42,938 nucleotides of DNA. Origin: Mangrovicoccus sp. HB161399. Lineage in GTDB: Bacteria; Pseudomonadota; Alphaproteobacteria; Rhodobacterales; Rhodobacteraceae. The position numbers and the translations under genes are program-made. Positions within the stretch are counted from its first letter, which is position 1. Each line of letters begins with the position of its first letter. Positions 1 through 8,088 of the stretch are shown here, one piece after another. The notes beneath the pieces were generated by a model. The model was not told the DNA's origin and searched no databases. It saw only the letters and a list, made by a program, of their open reading frames with translations. The stretch lies in the NCBI RefSeq assembly GCF_013184745.1, contig NZ_JAATVU010000052.1, positions 1 through 42,938 of the forward strand, in the 5' to 3' direction.

Positions 1-101
1 ATCTCGCTTATCCTCCTGAACTTACGTCAGAAAGATAGGTGCCCCGAATGCGCGGCCTGCATCAAAATTGAGTCAGAGCCCCCTTTCAGAGCCGACTGAC
101 A

Positions 102-393
102 CGCATCGCGCAGCTCGAAGAGCGCGATGCCGGGGTCTTGGGCGATCAGCACCTCAAGGAAAGCCTGATGCGGGGCCAACCTTCCCCCGCCGCACGGCGG
201 TCCCTGAGGAGCGGGTTCCGCCTGGCCCCTTTTCCTCACCTGACGCGCCCAACGCGCGCCCGTCGCAGGCGACACTTTCAGACGCAACCCCGGCGCGGGC
301 CCGCTCAACCCTTCTTCAATCTGCTGCCGAAAACGCGTCCGGCGGGCAGATGGCAAAGGTGCCTGACGTGATTCAGGTTCAAGCCGAAACGCT
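102..393 (-). pseudogene. IS630-family transposase remnant (N-terminal part)
   Basis: The minus-strand translation keeps the N-terminal helix-turn-helix region of IS630-type transposases: an IEEGLSG segment, then VSPATGARW, an arginine/lysine-rich linker, then a GGGRLAPHQAFLEVLIAQ-like segment and LFELRDA near position 102. No ATG start is visible (the open frame begins at a TTG at 356, and similarity continues upstream of it). After LFELRDA the family similarity stops, and the frame closes at position 27 without the DDE catalytic domain. This is therefore a dead fragment, not a working transposase. The end near 393 abuts a CTAG sequence, the kind of TA-centred target that IS630 elements use. 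The family call rests on remembered motifs and is moderately secure; the exact ends are inferred. Confidence 0.6.
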
Positions 394-1518
394 CTAGCCG
401 GGGATCCGCTCCGAGATCCAGCGGGCGAATTCGTAGTTCGGCCGCTCCAGATGGGACAGCGCGCCCGGGCGGGCGAACCGGCTCTGCAGCCCCTTCCAGA
501 CCCGCTCGGTGCAGCCGCGGTCCTCGTCGTTCACCTCGTCGAGCAGCGTCTTCAGCGCCGCGAAATGCGCCTCGGCCTCCGGATCGGCCATGAAATCCGG
601 CGACAGCCCGCCGCCGAACAGGATCTTCACGTGGTCCGGCCCGTCGGGCATCAGCGACAGGTACCAGAAATAGCCGGGCGTCAGCGTGATCAGCAGCGAC
701 GGGTAGAGCGCCAGCAGCCAGGTCCGCCGCCGGTCATCGCCCTCGAGCACCGCGTTTGACGGGTGCGCCAGCGCCAGCGGCACGCGCCCGTCCTTCAGGA
801 TGTGGTGGTAGTTGAAGCCCGGGAACCCCTCGGGGCAGACCATTTCGGACAGTTTCGAGGCGCCGCCGATCGTGCCGGAATGGCACATCGGCAGGTGGTA
901 GCTCTCCATGAAGTTCTCGGCGAGGATCTTCCAGTTGGTGTTCCAGCGGTGCTCCTCGCGGAAGGTCTCGGTGTAATTCTCCATGCCGAGATAGCCGACC
1001 AGCCCGTCGAGCCCGCCCAGAACCTCTTCCGGCGGCGGCAGGCCGGGGTCGAGCGCCAGCAGGATCCAGCCCTTCCATTCCTCTGCCCGGATTTCCGGCA
1101 GCCGCGTGTCCGACTTGCAGAAGCTGCCATTGCGCTCCATTGCGGGCGCGCCGCGCAGCGAACCGTCCAGATTGTAGGTCCAGGCGTGGTAGGGGCAGGT
1201 GATCGTCCGCACGTTGCCGCGGCCTTCCAGCAGCAGCGACATGCGGTGGCGGCAGACATTCGACATCGCCCGCAGCCGGCCGTCCCCGTCGCGCAGGACG
1301 ATCAGCGGCTCGCCCGCGATCTCCAGCGTCAGGTAGTCGCCCTGCGCCGCCAGGGCATCGCCGCGTCCCGCGCAGATCCAGCTCTTGGCGAAGATCTCGG
1401 ACTGCTCCCGCGCGAGGAAATCGGGCGAGGTATAGACTGACACCGGCATGGCTTCGGCCCGCTCGAAGGGCGTGGCGACGTTGCGGGCAAGCTCGGCGGC
1501 GGCGGGAATGCTGGTCAT
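394..1518 (-). CDS. Rieske non-haem iron oxygenase, large (alpha) subunit
   Basis: A 374-residue oxygenase component of the aromatic-ring-hydroxylating/betaine-type Rieske family. The Rieske [2Fe-2S] motif is C89-x-H91 and C108-x2-H111. The mononuclear iron site is seen in ENFMESYHLPMCH, giving ligand histidines H208 and H213. The family takes electrons from a separate ferredoxin or flavin reductase and hydroxylates or demethylates a small substrate. No reductase partner is adjacent, so the substrate cannot be named; quaternary-amine and aromatic substrates are both possible. The ATG at 1518 is preceded by a purine-rich site. The stop codon (TAG at 394-396) lies at the boundary with the IS630 remnant, so the last residues may have been altered by that insertion, although the length is close to the family norm. 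Confidence 0.85.
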   Translation of the reverse strand: MTSIPAAAELARNVATPFERAEAMPVSVYTSPDFLAREQSEIFAKSWICAGRGDALAAQGDYLTLEIAGEPLIVLRDGDGRLRAMSNVCRHRMSLLLEGRGNVRTITCPYHAWTYNLDGSLRGAPAMERNGSFCKSDTRLPEIRAEEWKGWILLALDPGLPPPEEVLGGLDGLVGYLGMENYTETFREEHRWNTNWKILAENFMESYHLPMCHSGTIGGASKLSEMVCPEGFPGFNYHHILKDGRVPLALAHPSNAVLEGDDRRRTWLLALYPSLLITLTPGYFWYLSLMPDGPDHVKILFGGGLSPDFMADPEAEAHFAALKTLLDEVNDEDRGCTERVWKGLQSRFARPGALSHLERPNYEFARWISERIPG

Positions 1519-1676
1519 GCGGCGCTCCTTGGCAGACAGGGCAGCGATGCTGACCCTGCGTCCGGCTCACCGCAGCGGCAAGACGGTTTTTCCTCGGCAG
1601 CGCTTAGGAGTGTCCGAACTTGCCGCTAGGGAATTTCAGCCTTGATATTGCCGGCACTTGCGGCACACTCGGACCC

Positions 1677-2828
1677 ATGAGCTACGCGACGTCACGCACG
1701 CGCCGGAAGCTGCAGCGCCACCGCGCCCTCCTGGGGCTCGTTCTCCCGCTGTTGCTCTGCATCCAGCCGGGACAGGCGCAGAGCGGCGCAGGCGCGTCCG
1801 GCGCACCGATCGATGCTGCCGCCCCCGTCCCCCGGCCCGTGGCCCCGCAGGCCCTGCCGGTGCGGCTGCAGGCCGAATTGCGGCGGCTCGGATGCTACGG
1901 CGGCAAGCTCGACGGGATCTGGGGGCCCAAGAGCCGCAAGGCGCTGGACGAGTTCCTGCGCCGCACCGGCGCGCCCGAAGCCGAGGGCGCGCTGACCGAA
2001 AGCCTCTACGAACAGCTGCAGGCCTCCGCCGCGCCTGCCTGCGGGCCCGATGCCCCGGCAACGCAGGCCTCCTCCGGCGGGACGCCGCAGATGTCCTGGC
2101 AGGGCGGCATCCCGCCGGGCACCGCCGCCACGATCCCCGAGCTCGGCATCCGCCTGCCGGAATGGTCGGCGCCCCGCTCGGTCAGCCCCTGCGCGCCCTA
2201 CGGATCGGGCTGCGGCAGGCTGCTGCCCACCCGCTCCTTCCTCGGCCCGCACGAGACCCCGCCCGAGGGGTACGGCGGCTACGGCGTGCTGGCCTTCAAG
2301 TCGCTGGCGACGGAATTCGACATCGACCGGCTGCGGATGATCTGCCAGGCGTTCTTCGCCTCGCTGCCCGATGCCGGCAGCACACGGCTGCCGCCGTCGC
2401 GCCAGTTCCTGACGGTCTGGCCGGTCGAAAGCACCGAGGTCAGCCAGATGCTCAATGGCAGCCCGGACATGAGCATCGACGAGAAATGCACCCAGGGGTT
2501 GCTGCATTACGACCTGATCGGCAGCGCGCTGGCCATCGACGCCGCGCAGAGGGCCGGGTTCCGCGACAGCGGGATCGGCCCCTACCTGATCGCCTGGTCG
2601 CCCTCCGACACCTTCGGGCGCAACGACGTCATCGTGCTGCGGCTCGACCTGTCGCGCGTCACCACCTACGACCAGGCCCGCGCCATCATGGAGGACTGGA
2701 AGCACAAGGTCGAACAGGACCCCGCCACGCTGTCCGGAGGCTTCAAGCTGGAGCGGGTCCGCACCCTGCTGCGCCAATGGGCGGATTCCTACGGGCCGGG
2801 CTTCCTCGTCGCGATCGGATTGGAATAG
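1677..2828 (+). CDS. Secreted protein with peptidoglycan-binding domain
   Basis: A 383-residue protein starting at the ATG at 1677; an upstream in-frame TTG at 1620 would only add a non-hydrophobic leader and hide the signal peptide. Residues 1-35 form a basic then hydrophobic export signal ending near GQAQ. After a Pro/Ala-rich linker, residues about 62-115 match the PG_binding_1 fold (LQAELRRLGCYGGKLDGIWG, then SRKALDEF). The C-terminal 220 residues, with several cysteines, match no family I recognise. It is probably periplasmic or envelope-associated and binds peptidoglycan. It is followed after 2 bases by a small membrane protein, suggesting co-expression. Confidence 0.7.
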   Translation: MSYATSRTRRKLQRHRALLGLVLPLLLCIQPGQAQSGAGASGAPIDAAAPVPRPVAPQALPVRLQAELRRLGCYGGKLDGIWGPKSRKALDEFLRRTGAPEAEGALTESLYEQLQASAAPACGPDAPATQASSGGTPQMSWQGGIPPGTAATIPELGIRLPEWSAPRSVSPCAPYGSGCGRLLPTRSFLGPHETPPEGYGGYGVLAFKSLATEFDIDRLRMICQAFFASLPDAGSTRLPPSRQFLTVWPVESTEVSQMLNGSPDMSIDEKCTQGLLHYDLIGSALAIDAAQRAGFRDSGIGPYLIAWSPSDTFGRNDVIVLRLDLSRVTTYDQARAIMEDWKHKVEQDPATLSGGFKLERVRTLLRQWADSYGPGFLVAIGLE

Positions 2829-2830
2829 CC

Positions 2831-3043
2831 ATGGCAGGCCTGTTCAAGCTCGGCTTCGGCGGCGTCCTCGGGATAATCTGCGGGATCCTGCTGACCACCT
2901 GGGTCGGCCCGACCACCGCCGGGGGCCAGACCTTCCTGACGGTGGTCACCGCGCTGCTGGTCTGGCTGGTGGTGGCCGCGGTACAGAACATCGCCGCCCG
3001 CCTGCGCAAGCCCGGCGCCGGACCCGACGGCGGCGACAGCTAG
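2831..3043 (+). CDS. Small two-helix membrane protein
   Basis: A 70-residue protein with two predicted membrane segments, roughly residues 8-28 (GGVLGIICGILLTTW) and 36-54 (LTVVTALLVWLVVAA), and a basic tail RLRKPGAG. It starts 2 bases after the stop of the peptidoglycan-binding gene, so the two are very likely translated from one message. The family is not recognised. Conserved spacing with the upstream gene would be the best hint that the two proteins act together. Confidence 0.6.
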   Translation: MAGLFKLGFGGVLGIICGILLTTWVGPTTAGGQTFLTVVTALLVWLVVAAVQNIAARLRKPGAGPDGGDS

Positions 3044-3103
3044 GGCGGCGGCAGATGCGCAGCCGTCTTTCCTTGGCGCCCTGCGTCGGCTAGACGCAGC
3101 ATC

Positions 3104-4465
3104 ATGTCCCAGAATCCTCCGAATCTCCGCCCGGATCTCGCGCCGAAAGGCCGGTTCGACGAGCCCGCCCGCCCCGGCCAGCCGACCATCGGCATGGTCT
3201 CCCTCGGCTGCCCCAAGGCGCTGGTCGACAGCGAACGCATCCTGACGCGCCTGCGCGCCGAAGGCTACGCGATCTCGCCCGACTACCAGGGCGCGGAGGC
3301 GGTGATCGTCAACACCTGCGGCTTCCTCGACAGCGCCAAGGCGGAAAGCCTGGAAGCGATCGGCGAAGCGCTGCGCGAGAACGGCAAGGTAATCGTCACC
3401 GGCTGCCTCGGCGCGGAACCCGAATACATCACCGGCGTGCATCCCAAGGTGCTGGCCGTGACCGGGCCGCATCAGTACGAGCAGGTGCTGGACGCCGTGC
3501 ACGGCGCGGTGCCGCCCGCGCCAGATCCCTTCATCGACCTGCTGCCCGCCAGCGGGGTCAGCCTGACGCCGCGGCATTACAGCTACCTGAAGATTTCCGA
3601 GGGCTGCAACCACAAGTGCAAGTTCTGCATCATTCCCGACATGCGGGGGCGGCTAGCGTCGCGGCCGCACAAGGCGGTGATGCGCGAGGCCGAGAAGCTG
3701 GTCGAGGCAGGCGTGCGCGAGCTGCTGGTGATCAGCCAGGACACCTCGGCCTACGGCACCGACTGGGCCGACCGGCCGTCCAAGGCGCCGATCCTCGATC
3801 TGGCGCGCGACCTGGGCACGCTCGGGGCATGGGTGCGGATGCATTACGTCTATCCCTATCCGCATGTCCGCGAGCTGGTGCCGATGATGGCCGAAGGCGG
3901 CATCCTGCCCTATCTGGACATCCCGTTCCAGCACGCCCACCCGGACACGCTGAAGCGCATGGCACGGCCCGCCGCGGCCTCGAAGACGCTCGAGGAAATT
4001 GCCGCCTGGCGCGCCGCCTGCCCCGACCTGGTTCTGCGCTCCACCTTCATCGTCGGCTATCCGGGCGAGACCGAGGACGAATTCCAGCACCTGCTGGACT
4101 GGATGGACGAGGCGCAGCTCGATCGCGTGGGCTGCTTCCAGTACGAGAACGTCAAGGGCGCCCGCGCCAACGACCTGCCGGACCACGTGCCGGACGAGGT
4201 CAAGCAGGAGCGCTGGGACCGCTTCATGGAGAAGGCGCAGGCGATCTCCGAGGCGAAGCTGGAGGCCAAGGTCGGCAAGGTCCTCCAGGTCATCGTCGAC
4301 GAGGTGGACAGCGAGGCCGCGACCTGCCGCACCATGGCCGACGCGCCGGAGATCGACGGAAACCTGTTCATCGACGAGGGCTTCGAGGACCTGAAGCCCG
4401 GCGACATCGTCGCGGTCGAGGTGGACGAGGCCGGGGAATACGACCTCTGGGGCCGCCTCGCCTGA
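3104..4465 (+). CDS. rimO: Ribosomal protein S12 methylthiotransferase RimO
   Basis: A 453-residue radical-SAM enzyme that adds a methylthio group to the conserved aspartate of ribosomal protein S12. The N-terminal UPF0004 domain supplies cluster cysteines C36 ([11 protein letters not shown]), C72 (NTCGFLDSA) and C101 (TGCLG). The radical-SAM cluster is C168-x3-C172-x2-C175 in [10 protein letters not shown]. The C-terminal 70 residues are the TRAM domain, ending in YDLWGRL. The [12 protein letters not shown] and NTCGFLDSA forms are typical of RimO rather than of the tRNA enzyme MiaB. Length is normal. It stands alone, with a strong GC hairpin just after the stop. Confidence 0.95.
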   Translation: MSQNPPNLRPDLAPKGRFDEPARPGQPTIGMVSLGCPKALVDSERILTRLRAEGYAISPDYQGAEAVIVNTCGFLDSAKAESLEAIGEALRENGKVIVTGCLGAEPEYITGVHPKVLAVTGPHQYEQVLDAVHGAVPPAPDPFIDLLPASGVSLTPRHYSYLKISEGCNHKCKFCIIPDMRGRLASRPHKAVMREAEKLVEAGVRELLVISQDTSAYGTDWADRPSKAPILDLARDLGTLGAWVRMHYVYPYPHVRELVPMMAEGGILPYLDIPFQHAHPDTLKRMARPAAASKTLEEIAAWRAACPDLVLRSTFIVGYPGETEDEFQHLLDWMDEAQLDRVGCFQYENVKGARANDLPDHVPDEVKQERWDRFMEKAQAISEAKLEAKVGKVLQVIVDEVDSEAATCRTMADAPEIDGNLFIDEGFEDLKPGDIVAVEVDEAGEYDLWGRLA

Positions 4466-4471
4466 TCCCGG

Positions 4472-4496
4472 CCCGGCCCGGCGCGCCCGGGTCGGG
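4472..4496 (+). terminator. Candidate hairpin terminator after rimO
   Basis: A 10-base-pair GC stem (CCCGGCCCGG with CCGGGTCGGG, one G-U pair) encloses a 5-base loop directly after the rimO stop. It is followed only by TATTCC rather than a clear T-run, so intrinsic termination is plausible but not certain. Confidence 0.4.
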
Positions 4497-4615
4497 TATT
4501 CCGCAGTCTGTGCGAATTGGCACGGAATCCAGACTTTCCCCTAGGTAACGTTCCGCCCAGCATCGGCGCATGCGTGGGGCGTCCCGCCATGCCGGCCACA
4601 AGAGGGGGGGACCGG

Positions 4616-4927
4616 ATGGACATGCTGGAACGTGCAGGAGCGGCGGAGCTTCTGGGGGTCGCGGGCTTCGCGCTCTACGCGCTGGCCTATGTCTGGATCA
4701 GCATCGGCCGGGTCACCGGCGACAGCCCCCTGTTCTACGCGCTCAACGGACTCGCCGCGCTGGCCGTGCTGGCCAGCCTGACGATGGATTTCAACCTCGG
4801 CTCGGTGATGATCCAGATCTTCTACCTGGCCGTCAGCCTCGCCGGGCTGTGGTCCCGGCTGAGGCAGCGGCGCGGCCGGCCTACTGCTGCCGCTCCAGCC
4901 GCGCCATCGTATCTTTCACCTCCTTGA
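4616..4927 (+). CDS. CBU_0592-like small integral membrane protein
   Basis: A 103-residue protein whose ATG at 4616 follows a strong AGAGGGGGG ribosome-binding stretch; the longer frame from 4517 lacks such a site and would prefix an unrelated arginine/proline leader. Three hydrophobic segments are visible, about residues 10-30, 41-57 and 64-80. The pattern (ALYALAYVWISIGR, then LNGLAALAVLASL, then FNLGSVMIQIFYL) resembles the CBU_0592 membrane family of unknown function. The last 47 bases overlap, tail to tail, the end of the M48 peptidase gene on the other strand. The C-terminal alanine/proline stretch lies in that overlap. Confidence 0.65.
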   Translation: MDMLERAGAAELLGVAGFALYALAYVWISIGRVTGDSPLFYALNGLAALAVLASLTMDFNLGSVMIQIFYLAVSLAGLWSRLRQRRGRPTAAAPAAPSYLSPP

Positions 4928-5624
4928 TCCGCTCGGCATTCGGCGGATGTGTGCCCAGGAACTGGTCGCCCGGGTCGCGGGCGCGGGTAAAATAGCCGAT
5001 CCCCACCACCGGGTCGTAGCCCGCATAATAGGCGATCTGGGCGCCGAGGCTGTCGGCCTCCAGCTCGTAATCCTTGGAATAGGCGCGCGACCCGGCAAAG
5101 GCGCCGATCTGCTGCGCATTGGCGATCACCGCCGAATTCCCGCCCAGCGCCGCCGCGGCAAGACCGGCCGCGATGGCCGCCGCCTCGGTGCTGCTCTGCT
5201 GGCGCGGGATGTGGTCCTCGATGTGGTGCGCCGCCTCGTGCGAGATCACGAAGGCGATCTCGTCGGCATTCTTCAGGTCGTCGATCAGCGTCTGGTTCAC
5301 CACCAGCATCGGCTGGCCGCTGTCCAGCAGCGTCTGGTAGGCGTTGGCGGGCTTCGAGGGATCGCGGTCCAGCACGATGCGGTAGTCGCAGTTGCGCGTG
5401 CCCGGCGTCGAGCGGCAGACCTGCTCGGCCACCGGCTCCACCCGGGCGACGATCGTGGCGAAATTCTTGGTGGCAGGCGCCGGGGCCGGTGTCCCCGATT
5501 CCGTCTTGGCCTGCGGCACCCGCGTGCTGCCGGACGACTGCGGCGCGACCGCGACGGTGCAGCCCTGGACGGCCACCACCGCGCCGAGCAGCATTGACAG
5601 GACCGCCGATCTTCCCAGGCTCAT
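4881..5624 (-). CDS. M48-family metallopeptidase, lipoprotein
   Basis: A 247-residue zinc protease. The start at 5624 is chosen because GAGGAG precedes it and it places a lipoprotein signal at the N-terminus (MLLGAVVAVQGC, lipid-attachment cysteine C22). The HEAAH zinc motif is residues 129-133 and the third ligand lies in ELEADSLGAQIA (E189). These features define periplasmic M48 peptidases of the LoiP/YggG/BepA type, which act in outer-membrane or lipoprotein quality control. The TPR tail of BepA is absent, so a LoiP-like role is more likely. The substrate is unknown. Its 3' end overlaps the convergent membrane-protein gene by 47 bases. Confidence 0.85.
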   Translation of the reverse strand: MSLGRSAVLSMLLGAVVAVQGCTVAVAPQSSGSTRVPQAKTESGTPAPAPATKNFATIVARVEPVAEQVCRSTPGTRNCDYRIVLDRDPSKPANAYQTLLDSGQPMLVVNQTLIDDLKNADEIAFVISHEAAHHIEDHIPRQQSSTEAAAIAAGLAAAALGGNSAVIANAQQIGAFAGSRAYSKDYELEADSLGAQIAYYAGYDPVVGIGYFTRARDPGDQFLGTHPPNAERIKEVKDTMARLERQQ

Positions 5625-5732
5625 GCATGTCTCCTCAACCAGCCATCGCAATATCTAGCGGCGCGCCCGCGCCCAGACAAGCCGCGCTCCGCTCATGGTT
5701 GATCCATCGGCGGGAATGTCTAGTCTGGCGCC

Positions 5733-6128
5733 ATGTCCGGGCATTCCGACCCCGCAACCGTGATCTACAACGGCGATTGCCCGGCCTGCGCCGCCGGGAT
5801 CGGACTGCATGCCCGCGCCGCCCGCACCGGGGCCCTCCCCATCCGCTTCGAGGACCTCAATGCCTGCGACCTGGCCCGGCTGGGGCTGGACGAGGACCGC
5901 GCCGCGCGGCAGATCCACGTGCTGAAGGACGGCGTGCTGCTGGAGGGCGTGCCCGCGCTGGCCGCGCTCTGGTCCCAGCTGCCCGGCTGGCGCTGGCTCG
6001 GCCGGGCCGTGCTGCGGCCGGCGCTGCGGCAGGCGGCGGAGCTGCTCTATGGCCGCGTCATCGCGCCCACCGTCTACCGCCGCCACCTGCGCCGCAAGCG
6101 GCTGGCCAGCGGGACCGGCGCGCGCTAG
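5733..6128 (+). CDS. DCC-family thiol-disulfide oxidoreductase-like protein (DUF393)
   Basis: A 131-residue protein with the family-defining start VIYNGDCPACAAG, in which the CxxC pair C16/C19 is the presumed redox centre. It continues with the family's FEDLNA and later RHLRRKRLA pattern. DUF393/DCC proteins are predicted thiol-disulfide oxidoreductases without a settled substrate. Length is as expected. It is followed by a small orphan gene 29 bases downstream on the same strand. Confidence 0.8.
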   Translation: MSGHSDPATVIYNGDCPACAAGIGLHARAARTGALPIRFEDLNACDLARLGLDEDRAARQIHVLKDGVLLEGVPALAALWSQLPGWRWLGRAVLRPALRQAAELLYGRVIAPTVYRRHLRRKRLASGTGAR

Positions 6129-6157
6129 CCTGAACGGGTCAAACCGGAGGCTTTCCC

Positions 6158-6397
6158 ATGTTCACCATCGAGCACGATTTCGACGCCACCGTGGTCACCC
6201 TCGTCGACGAGGGCCAGACGCACCTGCAGGAAGACGTCATCGTCAGCGCGCTCGACGATTGCGTGACCATTTCCCAGTACGATCCGGTGCGCCGGCAGGA
6301 GAACCTGATCACGCTGTCCATGGCGCAGATCTCCGATCTGCGGGCCGCGCTCGACCTGCCCGAGGGCATGTACCGCATCGTCGAGAAGAAGAAATAG
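6158..6397 (+). CDS. Small conserved-looking hypothetical protein
   Basis: A 79-residue soluble, acidic protein starting at the ATG at 6158 after a GGAGG site (AACCGGAGGCTTTCCC). It has no signal peptide, membrane segment or cysteine pair; its single cysteine is in LDDCVTISQYD. It alternates short beta-like stretches (ATVVTLVDEG, DCVTISQYD) with one helix (SMAQISDLRAALDL) and ends in lysines. The family is not recognised. GC-rich third positions and a clear ribosome site argue that it is real. It converges on the DUF167 gene with only 2 bases between them. Confidence 0.6.
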   Translation: MFTIEHDFDATVVTLVDEGQTHLQEDVIVSALDDCVTISQYDPVRRQENLITLSMAQISDLRAALDLPEGMYRIVEKKK

Positions 6398-6399
6398 CC

Positions 6400-6630
6400 T
6401 CAGACCCGCTGGAAGGTCTTCTCGCGGCTCTTCTCGCCCCGGATCAGCTTCAGCGCGGTCTTGGGCAGGCCCAGATGCTTGGCCAGGGCCTTCTGGACCT
6501 CGGCATTGGCCCTGCCGTTCTCGGGCGCGACGGTGACATAGACATGCAGCCCCCCTTCCGCGCCTTCGGCGATCCGGGCGCGGGAGGCCTTGGGCGTGAC
6601 CTTGACGGTGATCGTGTCGCCTGTCTCCAT
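6400..6630 (-). CDS. DUF167/YggU-family protein
   Basis: A 76-residue protein, start at 6630 preceded by a GGAGGGAG site. The family hallmarks VKVTPKASR, the VTVAPENGRANAEVQKALAKHLG core and a LIRGEKSREKTF end are all present. This is the small alpha/beta fold of E. coli YggU, whose cellular role is unsettled. Its length matches the family, so the longer upstream frame is not needed. It is transcribed away from the nitroreductase gene, sharing a roughly 100-base intergenic region. Confidence 0.85.
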   Translation of the reverse strand: METGDTITVKVTPKASRARIAEGAEGGLHVYVTVAPENGRANAEVQKALAKHLGLPKTALKLIRGEKSREKTFQRV

Positions 6631-6733
6631 GGCTCCCTCCTGCCCTGCCGCACCTCGCCGCGCAAGCCCCGCCCGCCCTTGACCCCGGCGGGCAAAGCGC
6701 CGACCTAGTGCGCAAAGATCAAGGAGACCCGAT

Positions 6734-7312
6734 GTGAATGCCGCACGCCCCGACGTTCTCGACTTCCTGCTGACCCGGCGTTCGCGCCCGTCGAAGACCC
6801 TGACCCTTCCGGTCCCGACCCCCGACGAGCTGGGTCCGATGCTGACCGCCGCGTCGCGCGTGCCGGACCACGGCGCGCTGGAGCCGTTCCGCTTCATCGT
6901 CCTCGAGCGGCCCGCGCTGGAGCGCATCTCCGGGCTGATCGAGGCCACCGGCGCGCGCATGGGCAAGACGCCCGAGGAGATCGCCAAGCAGAAGCTGGTC
7001 TATGACGCCGGGAATTTCGCCGTCGCGGTGATCTTCGTGCCGAAGGAAAGCCCGAAGATCCCGCTGGTCGAGCAGCAATACACCGCGGGCGCGGTCTGCC
7101 TCGGCCTGCTGAACGCGGCGCTGGCGATCGGCTGGGGGGCGAACTGGCTGTCGGGCTGGTCGAGCCATGACGCACAGTTCCGCAAGGAGGCCTATGACCT
7201 GGCCGAGGACGAGCGGATCGCCGGGATCGTGCATATCGGCACCGAGACCGCCACGCCGCCCGACCGCCATCGCCCGGACGTGAATGCCATCACCACATGG
7301 GTGAAGGCATGA
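6734..7312 (+). CDS. Nitroreductase-family protein (YdjA-like)
   Basis: A 192-residue FMN-dependent oxidoreductase of the short single-domain nitroreductase group. Visible family features are the start LDFLLTRRSRPSK, then AASRVPDHGALEPFRFIV, the TAGAVCLGLLNAALAIGWGA helix with GWGANWLSG, and ERIAGIVHIGT near the end. The start is a GTG at 6734 after AAGGAGA; the nearby ATG at 6732 runs straight into a stop. The natural substrate is not predictable. The stop overlaps the next gene's start (ATGA), indicating translational coupling. Confidence 0.8.
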   Translation: MNAARPDVLDFLLTRRSRPSKTLTLPVPTPDELGPMLTAASRVPDHGALEPFRFIVLERPALERISGLIEATGARMGKTPEEIAKQKLVYDAGNFAVAVIFVPKESPKIPLVEQQYTAGAVCLGLLNAALAIGWGANWLSGWSSHDAQFRKEAYDLAEDERIAGIVHIGTETATPPDRHRPDVNAITTWVKA

Positions 7313-7995
7313 TCCGCGACATTTCCCGCGCGCTCGGCCAGATCGGCGATCCGCGCTTCCGCAAGGTGCTGTTCCTCGGCCTCGGCATCACCGTCGGGCT
7401 GCTGTTCCTGTTCTACGTCGCCACCGCCTGGATCGTCGCCTGGGCGGTGCCGGACACGGTGACCCTCCCCTGGATCGGCCAGATCGGCTGGATCAACGAC
7501 ATCGCCTCGGGCGCCTCGGTGCTGGGCGCGATGTTCCTGTCGAGCTTCCTGATGATGCCGGTCGCCTCGGCCTTCACCGGCATGTTCCTCGACCAGGTCG
7601 CGGATGCGGTGGAGCTGAAGCACTATCCCCACCTGCCCGATGTCCGCCCCACCCCGTTCCTGGACACGCTGGGCGACACGTTCAGCTTCCTCGGCGTGAT
7701 GATCCTGGCCAACATCGCGGCCTTCATTCTATACCTGTTCTTCATCCCCTTCGCGCCGTTCATCTTCTGGGCGCTGAACGGCTTCCTCCTGGGCCGGGAA
7801 TATTTCCAGCTGGTCGCGATGCGGCGGCTGGGGGCGGCCGGGGCGAAGCAGATGCGCAGGAAATACGCGGGCCAGATCTGGATCCTCGGCGGGCTGATGG
7901 CGATTCCGCTGACCGTGCCGCTGCTGAACCTGATCGTGCCGATCATCGGCGCGGCCGCCTTCACCCATTTCTACCACCGCCTGGCCAAGGACTGA
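7309..7995 (+). CDS. EI24/CysZ-like integral membrane protein
   Basis: A 228-residue membrane protein with about four hydrophobic blocks (FLGLGITVGLLFLFYV, LGAMFLSSFLMMPVASAF, VMILANIAAFILYLFF and IPLTVPLLNLIVPIIGAA). The order and the GREYFQLVAMRR element resemble the EI24 domain of CysZ-type proteins, some of which transport sulfate. No cysteine-biosynthesis gene is adjacent, so transport of sulfate is only a possibility. The ATG at 7309 overlaps the nitroreductase stop; an alternative ATG at 7297 would add four residues. The next gene follows after about 90 bases. Confidence 0.7.
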   Translation: MIRDISRALGQIGDPRFRKVLFLGLGITVGLLFLFYVATAWIVAWAVPDTVTLPWIGQIGWINDIASGASVLGAMFLSSFLMMPVASAFTGMFLDQVADAVELKHYPHLPDVRPTPFLDTLGDTFSFLGVMILANIAAFILYLFFIPFAPFIFWALNGFLLGREYFQLVAMRRLGAAGAKQMRRKYAGQIWILGGLMAIPLTVPLLNLIVPIIGAAAFTHFYHRLAKD

Positions 7996-8088
7996 GCAGC
8001 ACGCACAGGCCCTGTGCACGGGCAGAGGTGGAACCATCGCGCAGAACCGCCATTTTCCACTCATGGGAGAATCGGAAAGGACAGCGCA

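Noticed and set aside
4517-4540. TTGGCACGG as a sigma-54 promoter element
   Set aside because: The -24 part fits, but no GC-containing -12 element is found at the required spacing.
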